From: Azohydromonas australica DSM 1124 | GTDB taxonomy: Bacteria > Pseudomonadota > Gammaproteobacteria > Burkholderiales > Burkholderiaceae_C | Length of the DNA stretch: 64,000 bases | Assembly (NCBI RefSeq): GCF_000430725.1 | Contig: NZ_AUMO01000044.1 | Span: forward strand, 62,001-126,000 | Direction: 5' to 3' | Shown here: positions 57,416 to 64,000 of the stretch, in pieces | Layout of the letters: every line of letters starts with the position of its first letter | Numbering within the stretch: position 1 is the first letter of the stretch | Notes under the pieces: generated by a model | What the model was told of the DNA's origin: nothing | The model's input: the letters and a program-made list of their open reading frames with translations, nothing else | Database searches by the model: none | Made by a program: the position numbers and the translations under genes

Positions 57416-59299
57416 TCAGGTCGAAGGCGTCACCGGCACCGTGGGCCGGACCGGCTGCGCGGTGGTGTCCTGAACCACGCCACCGGCCAGCGGACGCGCC
57501 GTCGTGCTGGCAGGCCCTTCGTTCAGCCCGTACACCCCGCGCCAGAACGTGGCGCTGCCCATCTGCTCCATCGCTTCGGCATAGGCTTGGCGCAGCTCGG
57601 GCAAGCGCCGCAGGAACGGGCGCAACTGAGCCAGCATGTCGCGCATCTCGGCCAGGAAGCGCCCGCGGTCCAGCTCCACCATGTAGCCGGTTTCGCTGGC
57701 CACGTGACGGTAGAGCACGCGACGGAAGCCGAAGACGTCGCGGGCGCGGCCATGGAAGCTCTTTTCGTGCACCAGCACCTTGCTGCTCAGCAGCGAGCGC
57801 GGCAGCAGGTAGCCCTGCAGCGTCAGCACGCGCAGCAGGCGGCGCAGCTTCGGCTCGCGGCCACTGGGGCGCGGCAGCCGGTACGCCTCGTCCAGGCGCA
57901 CCAGCGGCACCATCTTCTCCACCGGCGCCCAGCCCGCGATCTCCGCCCGCACCTGGGCCAGGTCCATGTTGTCGCGGAAGAAGCGAGGCCCCGCCGCCAC
58001 GTGCCGCAGCGCCAGCGTGACGGCCCGCGCGCTGGCGTACTGGTAGCCCTTGAGCGCCTTGATGAACAGCTCGCGCACCAGCTTGAGCACGCGCCGTGCG
58101 CCGCCGCGCTGCAGCAGCACGGCCCACACCAGGTGATAGCGCGCATCCAGGTAGGCCGTCATCGGCCCGGCCTTGACGTGGAAGTCCTCGCCCTGACAGG
58201 CGATGCCCAGCGTGGTGATGATCTCGAAATCGTTGTGCAGCCCGAAGAAGATGTCGTCGCCGCGCACGAAGAACGGGAAAGGCCAGCGCTGCACGTCCGC
58301 CAGCCCGAAGGCGAAGAACCACCAGGCGCCGTAATCCGGGCGCGGGTCGCCGCGGTCGCAGTCCAGCAGCGCCGGCACGTGGCGCAGGTCGCGCCCGATG
58401 CCGATGGGCTGCACGTAGCCGTCGAAGCGCGCGCCGTTCTCCAGCAGTTGCCAGGGCCGCGACTCGCTGATCAGCGCCCCCGTCACCGCCAGGCGCGGCG
58501 TGCGGGCGTAGGACAGCAGCGCCAGCGCGCGCGCGATGGACTCCGTCTCGCACGAGGCATCGTCGTCCATGAACAGCGCATGGGTGTGGGTGCCGCCGTC
58601 GATCAGCGACAGCATCCCGCGCACGAACCCACCGGTGCCGCCGAGGTTCTGGTTCGGGATCACCGTCACTTCCGCGTCGCTGGCCAGCGGCAGGTTGCGC
58701 GAGTTGTCCACCACGGTGAGCGTGAGCCGCCCGCGCAGGTCGGGGCGGCGCAGCAGACACCGGATGCGCTCCACCGCTGGCAACACCTGCGCCACGCGGT
58801 TGAAATGCGTCACCACCAGCCCCAGCTGCACCGCGTTGGGCGGCGGCTGCGGCGTGACGTAGCGTGCCGCGGTGAGCCGCCCCGGCTCCAGCGCCCGCAG
58901 GCGGAAGAACAGCAGGCCGTCGGGCAGGCTGTCCCAGCCCGGCACGACCATCAGCGCCGGCATGCCGGGTTGCAGCCGCAATTCCTGCTCGGCCACCCAC
59001 GACGGCGCCTGGGCGTGCCGGTGCAGGCCCAGGCTCAGCACGAAGCGGCCCTCTCCTTCGACTTGCAGCAGCACGTCCTTGAGCGCGCAGTGGCGGCGCC
59101 ACGTGCTCACGGACAGCGCGCCGTAGTAGGTATCGGTCAAGGCCAGGCCGCCGGCCTCGAAATGCAGCGTGGGCTCGTCGAGGCGGCACCAGGCCTGGTC
59201 GTTGAGCCGCACATACAGATCCTCGGGCGCCTGCACGCCCAGGTTGGGCAGTACCAGGCTTTGCAGCGTGTGCAGGGTCGGGTTCAAAACGGAATCCAT
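57416..59299 (-). CDS. GlfT2-like glycosyltransferase
   Basis: A 627-residue GT2-type enzyme similar to the mycobacterial galactofuranosyltransferase GlfT2. The N-terminal about 150 residues form a beta-rich domain (DLYVRLNDQAWC, YYGALSVSTWRRH). Then the GT-A core shows VVTHFNRVAQVLPAVERI, NQNLGGTGGFVRGM and FMDDDASCETESI with the metal-binding DDD at 245-247. WWFFAFGLADVQRWPFPFFVRGDDIFFGLHN (core GDDIFF) gives the catalytic region. The long C-terminal helical domain resembles GlfT2's tail. The donor is likely UDP-galactofuranose, but no mutase gene is seen. The start at 59299 lies 5 bp from the ABC exporter stop. Confidence 0.85.
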   Translation of the reverse strand: MDSVLNPTLHTLQSLVLPNLGVQAPEDLYVRLNDQAWCRLDEPTLHFEAGGLALTDTYYGALSVSTWRRHCALKDVLLQVEGEGRFVLSLGLHRHAQAPSWVAEQELRLQPGMPALMVVPGWDSLPDGLLFFRLRALEPGRLTAARYVTPQPPPNAVQLGLVVTHFNRVAQVLPAVERIRCLLRRPDLRGRLTLTVVDNSRNLPLASDAEVTVIPNQNLGGTGGFVRGMLSLIDGGTHTHALFMDDDASCETESIARALALLSYARTPRLAVTGALISESRPWQLLENGARFDGYVQPIGIGRDLRHVPALLDCDRGDPRPDYGAWWFFAFGLADVQRWPFPFFVRGDDIFFGLHNDFEIITTLGIACQGEDFHVKAGPMTAYLDARYHLVWAVLLQRGGARRVLKLVRELFIKALKGYQYASARAVTLALRHVAAGPRFFRDNMDLAQVRAEIAGWAPVEKMVPLVRLDEAYRLPRPSGREPKLRRLLRVLTLQGYLLPRSLLSSKVLVHEKSFHGRARDVFGFRRVLYRHVASETGYMVELDRGRFLAEMRDMLAQLRPFLRRLPELRQAYAEAMEQMGSATFWRGVYGLNEGPASTTARPLAGGVVQDTTAQPVRPTVPVTPST

Positions 59300-59304
59300 G
59301 TCGA

Positions 59305-61119
59305 TCAGTCCAGGGTCTGCGCGCGCACCATGCCGGCATACAGGCCGCCCGCGGCCAGCAGCTCCTCGTGGCGGCCGCTCTCGACCATGCGGCCCTCGGA
59401 CAGCACCACGATGCGGTCGGCACGCCGCACGGTGCTGAGCCGGTGCGCGATCAGGATCAGGGTGCGCGAGCCGCGCTGCTCCTCGATGGCGCGGTGCACG
59501 ATGCGCTCGGACTCGCTGTCCAGCGCTGAGGTCGCCTCGTCGAACACCCACACCGCGGCCTCCTTGTAGAGCGCGCGCGCGATGGCCAGCCGCTGGCGCT
59601 GGCCGCCCGAGAGCCGAGCGCCGTTGGTGCCCACGCCGGTGTGCATGCCTTCGGGCAGCGACTGCACGAAGTCCCACAGGTGCGCCGCGCGCAGGCAGCG
59701 CTCGACGCGCGCCGAATCCTTGGGCTGGGCGTAGGCGACGTTGTCCTCGATGGTCCCGTCGAACAGCACGATGTCCTGCGAGACCACGGCGAACTGCCGC
59801 CGCAGCGAGGCCTTTCGGATGTCGGCGATATCGATGCCGTCGATGAGCACGCTGCCGGCGCTGGGCGTGACGAAGCGCAGCAGCGTGCTCACCAGCGTGG
59901 ACTTGCCGCCGCCGGAAGGGCCGACGAGGGCCAGGGTCTGCCCGGCCGGGACGTCCAGGTCGAGGTCCGCCAGCGCCGGATGCTCGGCGCCCGGATGCAT
60001 CACCGTCAGCGCCTGCAGCCGGATGCCCTGCCGCACACCGTCGATCTCGCGCTCGCCGCTGTCCGGCTCGGCCGGCGTGTCCACCAGCTCGAAGCAGGCT
60101 CGCGCCACGATCAGTCCCGTGATCACCGGCTGCGTGACATCGGTGAGGCGGCGCAGCGGCGAGATCGTCATCAGCAGCGCCGTGACGAAAGCGGCGAACT
60201 CGCCCACCGTGATGCCGCCGCGGGTGGCGTCCAGCAGTGCCAGCGTGATGATCAGCGCCACGCCCAGGCTGGCCACCAGCTGCGTCAGCGGGCTCATGAG
60301 CGCCGCGGCAGCCGCCGACTTCACCGTGGCATGGCGAAAGCGCTGGGCCTCCGCGGCGAAGCGGGCCTCCTCGAAGTCGCCGGCGTCGAAGGTGCGCACC
60401 ACGCGCCAGGCGCGCGCGATGTCGTCCACGATCCCGGTGAGCCGCACCTGCGATTCGTAGCTGCGCGCGCCCAGCATCACGACGCGCTGCTTCACCCGCT
60501 GCACCACCCAGCCCAGCAGCGGCGCCGTCACCAGCGACACCAGGGCCAGGCGCCAGTTCAGGTAGAAGAGGTAGCCCAGCAGCGCGACGAACGAAGTGCC
60601 GTCCTTCAGCAGCGTGGTGAGCGCGTTGCTCAGCGACGCGGTGGCGTTCTGCGGGTCGTTGATGACGCGGGCCGCGGCCACGCCGGGACTCAGCGAGGCG
60701 AACAGCCGCGCATCGGCATGCACCAGGGCCCGTACCAAGTCGCGCCGCAAGTCGAGCACGCCCTTGGAGGTGGACCAGGCGAAGAGGTAGGTGCCGCAGA
60801 AGCTCAGCAGACCGCGCAACGCGAACAGGCCCACCACGACCACCGGGACGATCCACAGCGGGAAGCCGAGCTGGGGGCCGAAGCCGTGGTCCAGCAGGCG
60901 CTGCAGCAGCGCCGGGGCCAGCGGCTCCAGCGCCGCCGCGCCGAAGAAGGAGAGCACGCCGCCGCCCAGGGCCCAGCGGTACGGCCACATGCAGCGGCCC
61001 AGGCGCTTGCCGGCCGCGCCCAGGCTGCCCGGTCCGCTCTTGGGCAGCAGGGCGGCCAGCCAGCGGCGGCCCCGGCCTTGGCGCGCCTCAGCGCGCGCGC
61101 AGGTGCTTGCGCCGTCCAT
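59305..61119 (-). CDS. ABC transporter, MsbA-like half transporter
   Basis: A 604-residue fused permease-ATPase. The membrane domain spans about residues 45-330 with six helices, and the ATPase has GPSGGGKST, SQDIVLFDGTI, LSGGQRQRLAIARAL and VFDEATSALD. It resembles MsbA lipid-A-core flippases and related exporters of glycolipids. Its location between glycosyltransferases suggests that it exports or flips a lipid-linked glycan. The start overlaps the upstream DUF707 gene by 32 bp; a later ATG at residue 44 (MWPYRWAL) would remove the overlap but also the basic N-terminus. Another MsbA gene may exist elsewhere in the genome. Confidence 0.88.
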   Translation of the reverse strand: MDGASTCARAEARQGRGRRWLAALLPKSGPGSLGAAGKRLGRCMWPYRWALGGGVLSFFGAAALEPLAPALLQRLLDHGFGPQLGFPLWIVPVVVVGLFALRGLLSFCGTYLFAWSTSKGVLDLRRDLVRALVHADARLFASLSPGVAAARVINDPQNATASLSNALTTLLKDGTSFVALLGYLFYLNWRLALVSLVTAPLLGWVVQRVKQRVVMLGARSYESQVRLTGIVDDIARAWRVVRTFDAGDFEEARFAAEAQRFRHATVKSAAAAALMSPLTQLVASLGVALIITLALLDATRGGITVGEFAAFVTALLMTISPLRRLTDVTQPVITGLIVARACFELVDTPAEPDSGEREIDGVRQGIRLQALTVMHPGAEHPALADLDLDVPAGQTLALVGPSGGGKSTLVSTLLRFVTPSAGSVLIDGIDIADIRKASLRRQFAVVSQDIVLFDGTIEDNVAYAQPKDSARVERCLRAAHLWDFVQSLPEGMHTGVGTNGARLSGGQRQRLAIARALYKEAAVWVFDEATSALDSESERIVHRAIEEQRGSRTLILIAHRLSTVRRADRIVVLSEGRMVESGRHEELLAAGGLYAGMVRAQTLD

Positions 61120-61897
61120 TGAGTCGCTTGAACCAGAACACGATGCGCTGGCGCATCGGCAGCGGCACCGCCCGCACCCGTGCGTGCACGCTGTACTTGG
61201 CCAGCGCGCGGATCTCCTGCAGCCCGTACTTGCGGATCAGCTGCGCGGCGTCGTTGCGGGGGTCGAGCTCGTGGTTGCGGTAGAGCTCACCGCCCAGCGG
61301 CCGCGTGTGCCAGACCGGCGTGGCGTCGATCACGGCGATGCCCGAGAGCCCGGCGCGCTCGCACAGCATCGGCCAGATCCAGTCCAGGCCCCAGCCGCTG
61401 CGGCTTTCGCCAAAGCTGCCGGCGCACGCGCGCAGCGCCGCGGCGCTGAACAGCGGCGCCATCACTTCGACGAAGCGCGTGTAGCGCAGGTGGCACTGCG
61501 GATCCTGCAGCAGCGTGTTCCAGGTGTGGTACGAGTTGCGCGTGAGCGCCGGCTGGGCCAGGTTGAGCTCGTGCGCGTGGAAGAAGGCAAACATGCGGTT
61601 GAGGGTGGCGGTCGAAACCGACAGGTCGTCGTCCGGGAACCAGACGCAGTCGTAGGCGGCCACCAGCGCGGCGTGCTCGGCCACCAGCTCGGCGATGCAG
61701 GGCCACTTGGGCCCGGAGCGCATCTCGTAGTGGTCGGCGTCCTCGCGCCAGCGTTCCGGGGTGCGGCCGTAGTAGCTGATGAAGAGGTCGAAGTCGCGCC
61801 GCGGCCCGGCGATCCATTCGCGATGCAGCGAGCCGTCGCCGGCACGCAGGACGATCAGGTTCCGGGTAGCGCGCGCGATGGGCTCAGGAGCGCTCAT
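61088..61897 (-). CDS. DUF707 protein, putative glycosyltransferase-like
   Basis: A 269-residue protein. Family pattern: ATRNLIVLRAGDGSLHREWI, then DFDLFISYYGR and YDCVWFPDDDLSVSTATLNRMF, with a DDD motif that might bind a metal-sugar donor (strings given in pieces). The next block, GWGLDWIWPMLCE, is also typical of DUF707. The family is uncharacterised but resembles GT-A enzymes. The start at 61897 overlaps the GT25 gene by 14 bp. It is part of a tightly packed polysaccharide operon. Confidence 0.82.
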   Translation of the reverse strand: MSAPEPIARATRNLIVLRAGDGSLHREWIAGPRRDFDLFISYYGRTPERWREDADHYEMRSGPKWPCIAELVAEHAALVAAYDCVWFPDDDLSVSTATLNRMFAFFHAHELNLAQPALTRNSYHTWNTLLQDPQCHLRYTRFVEVMAPLFSAAALRACAGSFGESRSGWGLDWIWPMLCERAGLSGIAVIDATPVWHTRPLGGELYRNHELDPRNDAAQLIRKYGLQEIRALAKYSVHARVRAVPLPMRQRIVFWFKRLNGRRKHLRAR

Positions 61898-62678
61898 GCC
61901 GGCCCAGCACTGCCTGAGGCTGCAGCTGCCGCGGCAGCGCCGCGCCGCTGCCGGGCCGGCGGGCCAGCCGCGCCTGCCAGTTGCACCAGGTGTAGCGCGC
62001 CTGCTGCCACAGCCTGCGCCAGCGCTGCGCGGCATCGCGCTCGGCCGCGCGCCCCACCATGGACGACTCGCGCGCGCAAGGCGCTTCGCGCACCGGGTAG
62101 GGCTGCACGCCCTGCACCTCCAGCCCGCATTCCCACCAGTGGCGCAAATCCACGTCCACCGGGCGGCCAAACGGGGGGCGATGCGTGAGCAGCTTCTCGG
62201 CGCCGCGCCGGTGGAGCACGTAGGCAGCGGTGAGGCTGGGTACGCGGCGATAGCAGATCAGCGAGCAGCCCTCGCACAGCGGCTGCGCGCCGTCCACCTT
62301 CTCGACGCTGCGGCCGATGAGCTTGACCAAGTCCCAGTCGTCGGGCATGGACTCGATGGCCGCCAGCACTTGCGGCAGCGACGGGTCGATCTCGACGTCG
62401 TCCTCCAGCACCGCGATGCAGTCGGCACTGGAATGCAGAAGGCGCTGCCAAACGGCCAGGTGGCTGGCGTAGCAGCCGATTTCGCCGTCGCACAAGGGCT
62501 GATGGTAGAGGCGGCGGTTGAGCTGTTCGCTGTAGAGCACGGAGCGCTGCTCGCTGCTGAGCGAAGCGCCATGGACGGCGGGAATGCGGATCGGGCGCAT
62601 GCCCATGCCCAAAAGCTGCTGCCACATGGCACTCCAACGCTCGGCCCGCGTGGCAAGGTTGATCACAACGACTTCCAT
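61884..62678 (-). CDS. Glycosyltransferase family 25
   Basis: A 264-residue LOS/LPS-type glycosyltransferase and first gene of the polysaccharide run. The ATG at 62678 gives MEVVVINLATRAERW, the family opening; a TTG one codon upstream is in frame. GEIGCYASHLAVWQRLLHS and VLEDDVEIDPSLP supply the GT25 nucleotide-sugar and metal sites. C-terminal VDVDLRHWWECGLEVQGV also fits. GT25 enzymes add galactose or glucose to lipooligosaccharide or glycoprotein. Confidence 0.9.
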   Translation of the reverse strand: MEVVVINLATRAERWSAMWQQLLGMGMRPIRIPAVHGASLSSEQRSVLYSEQLNRRLYHQPLCDGEIGCYASHLAVWQRLLHSSADCIAVLEDDVEIDPSLPQVLAAIESMPDDWDLVKLIGRSVEKVDGAQPLCEGCSLICYRRVPSLTAAYVLHRRGAEKLLTHRPPFGRPVDVDLRHWWECGLEVQGVQPYPVREAPCARESSMVGRAAERDAAQRWRRLWQQARYTWCNWQARLARRPGSGAALPRQLQPQAVLGRHERS

Positions 62679-62734
62679 CAATGCGACGGTGCCAGCCTGT
62701 GCTGCGGCGCAACAACCCGGGCAGCCGTCGCCTT

Positions 62735-62758
62735 ACCCAGGGTAAACCCGGGTTTTTT
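62735..62758 (+). terminator. Rho-independent terminator without an obvious upstream gene
   Basis: ACCC-a-GGG (62735-62742) pairs with CCC-g-GGT (62747-62753) around TAAA, then six T in a row to 62758. It reads on the plus strand, but no plus-strand gene ends before it; the GT25 gene to the left is on the other strand. Confidence 0.6.
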
Positions 62759-62895
62759 GAGCGTTTGCGCCAGTGCCTTACAGCACTTACATGGCAAGTG
62801 TCCGCTCGCTGGCGAAACGAGCAGGCGCTCACGCGTTGGATTCTCCCGTGCTGTCAGCCTAATGTTGTACAGGGTCACTTGCACCAATTCACGCA

Positions 62896-62925
62896 GCAAA
62901 TACTGTATGCGCGTACAGTATTTGC
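62896..62925. promoter_or_regulatory. LexA (SOS) box
   Basis: A 12-bp perfect inverted repeat (GCAAATACTGTA at 62896-62907, TACAGTATTTGC at 62914-62925) around 6 bp. The core is CTGT-N8-ACAG, the LexA box of E. coli and betaproteobacteria, with the flanking TA and AT that mark strong sites. It lies 27 bp before the ATG of the next gene and about 218 bp from the divergent GT25 gene. Confidence 0.88.
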
Positions 62926-62952
62926 TGGCGAGCCAAGTTGAAGCAGTACGGC

Positions 62953-63894
62953 ATGGGCACGAGAAAGTACCGGAAGGAAGCTGGAGCAGCGGCGGCAGCC
63001 GAAACCGTGCCGGCGCCGGAAATGACGCTCGAACCGGCGCTGGGCGTGACGCTGGATCTGTTCGGCGACCTGGACGCGGCCTTTGCCGGTCCGTCGGCGG
63101 ACGAGGCACGCCGCACGGCGCGTGGCCGTGCGCGCGCCAGGCGCGAAGCGCCCGCCGCCCAGCGGCCCGCTGCCGCGGCTCGCATCGGCGTGCCGTTTTC
63201 CGTGCAAGCGCCGGACGAGGCGCCCACCCATGCCACCGTGCCGGCCGGGGTGGCGCAGGAGCTGCTGAGCGGCCCGGTGGAGCAGGCACTGCTGGCGCTG
63301 CCGGCCGAGCAGTTGCAGGGTGTGGTGGGCCAGGTGGCTACCGCGATCGTGCGCAGCGCGGAGTTCCAGGTGGCACTGCGCGCGCAGCTCTACACGCTGG
63401 TGGCGCCCGCCATCACGCAAGCGCTGCACGGCGCGTTGTCACAACAGGAGATCCGCGAGTCGCTGCGCGAGAGCGTCGGGCCGGGGGCACCGACGGCGAC
63501 CACCTTGACGGGGCGCCCCGGCGCAGTGCCGCCGTCGCCCACGCCGGGCGTGGCACAGGTGGCACCGTCGCCGCTGCCGGCGGACGCGGTTCTGCCGGGG
63601 GGCGAGGTGGTGATGCTGGCCGGCTATGAGCCCGCCATCGCGCGGGGCTACAAGACAGCGCTGGCGGAAGCGGGGTACGAAGCGCTGATCGTGGAGATCG
63701 GCCCCAACGACCAGGCCCTGCCGGTGGAGGCCTACCGCTGCGCCATCGCCTGCCTGCCCGATGACGTGCTGGAGCACGTGGAGTCGGTGGTCTCGCGCCA
63801 CCCGCTGCGCAAGGTGCTACACCTGAGCGTGACGGCACGGCGCCTGGTGGAGGCGGTGGAGCTGGAGCTGCCGCTGGGACAGGCGCAGGCTTGA
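62953..63894 (+). CDS. Uncharacterised protein behind a LexA box
   Basis: A 313-residue protein; a TTG at 62938 is an alternative start. No family recognised. Three parts are visible. A basic, Ala/Arg-rich N-terminus (about 1-75) includes LDLFGDLDAAF. A helical middle (90-170) includes EQLQGVVGQVATAIVRSAEF. After a proline/alanine linker, a compact alpha/beta domain follows (about 205-300): VVMLAGYEPAIARGYKTALAEAGYEALIVEIG, then CAIACLPDDVLEHVES and RKVLHLSVTARRL, with the look of a Rossmann-like or receiver-like fold. No catalytic motif is seen. The SOS box implies induction by DNA damage. Confidence 0.72.
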   Translation: MGTRKYRKEAGAAAAAETVPAPEMTLEPALGVTLDLFGDLDAAFAGPSADEARRTARGRARARREAPAAQRPAAAARIGVPFSVQAPDEAPTHATVPAGVAQELLSGPVEQALLALPAEQLQGVVGQVATAIVRSAEFQVALRAQLYTLVAPAITQALHGALSQQEIRESLRESVGPGAPTATTLTGRPGAVPPSPTPGVAQVAPSPLPADAVLPGGEVVMLAGYEPAIARGYKTALAEAGYEALIVEIGPNDQALPVEAYRCAIACLPDDVLEHVESVVSRHPLRKVLHLSVTARRLVEAVELELPLGQAQA

Positions 63895-63916
63895 GGCGTT
63901 GCTGACGCGCCCAGGC

Positions 63917-64000
63917 TCAGAACAGCTCCACGTCGCTCGTGGCCGAAGCCGATTCCTCGAACAGGTCCACGCTGCCACCGCGCGAAGCGCTTTCGAGCAG
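63917..64000 (-). CDS. 3' end of an unknown gene
   Basis: The minus-strand frame is open from the window edge to a TGA at 63917-63919, giving about 26 residues ending in DLFEESASATSDVELF. The frame composition and position 23 bp from the plus-strand stop suggest a real gene converging on the LexA-box gene. Its short VDLFEES string resembles LDLFGDL in the neighbour's N-terminus, which may be chance. Nothing else can be said. Confidence 0.4.
   Translation of the reverse strand: MLESASRGGSVDLFEESASATSDVELF

Overview
This is a 64-kb chromosomal window of very high GC. Its bug-type tricarboxylate receptor, TRAP permease, AauRS/GltIJKL-type acidic amino acid locus, OpgD and EpsL-like genes suggest a betaproteobacterium of the Burkholderiales, most likely a Comamonadaceae member (Acidovorax-like). 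This placement rests on recognised families only. I see no rRNA, tRNA, CRISPR array, transposase or integrase.

Layout. 1-4.4 kb: the 3' end of a TRAP large permease, a galactarate dehydratase gene cut off and fused to a duplicated copy of the permease's own tail, and a GH3 glycosidase lipoprotein. 4.7-8.4 kb: a chemoreceptor and glycogen debranching enzyme GlgX. 8.7-13.4 kb: three tandem, exported, N-acetylglucosamine-6-sulfatase-like sulfatases. 13.4-17.1 kb: a DUF1176 protein, an unknown lipoprotein, a DUF3606 protein and a lytic transglycosylase. 17.8-25.8 kb: one acidic amino acid module on the minus strand, in order gltI, ansB, gltJKL, aauS, aauR, with a clear sigma-54 promoter and paired upstream palindromes. 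26-31.3 kb: a small lipoprotein, a multi-PAS histidine kinase and a subtilisin-like protease. 31.4-35.9 kb: De Ley-Doudoroff-type sugar acid genes (SDR, IclR, DgoK, DgoA, TTT receptor). 36-39 kb: a six-EF-hand protein next to an OmpR/EnvZ-type pair. 39.3-45 kb: TauE, a two-gene nSTAND NTPase plus SIR2-like/TIR operon, and an EamA transporter. 45-50 kb: a winged-helix/TPR regulator divergent from a two-domain DUF4242 protein, an endonuclease III-family protein and OpgD. 50-53.2 kb: a TIM-barrel-like lipoprotein and an EpsL-like barrel, with AT-rich intergenic DNA. 53.7-56 kb: small genes (glutaredoxin, membrane protein, phasin-like, MarR, lipoprotein). 56.2-62.7 kb: a surface-polysaccharide run (methyltransferase, GlfT2-like glycosyltransferase, ABC exporter, DUF707, GT25). 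62.9-64 kb: an unknown gene behind a near-perfect LexA box and the 3' end of another gene.

The acidic amino acid module reads as one unit: periplasmic asparaginase/glutaminase makes aspartate or glutamate, GltI captures it, GltJKL imports it, and AauS/AauR switches the locus on through sigma-54. The IclR, DgoK and DgoA genes phosphorylate and split 2-keto-3-deoxygalactonate. The best candidate for an undescribed system is the pair at 40288-43750, which looks like an immune or cell-death device: a TIR effector carrying an apparently dead SIR2-like domain, coupled to a membrane-anchored STAND ATPase whose usual repeat sensor is replaced by a small C-terminal domain.
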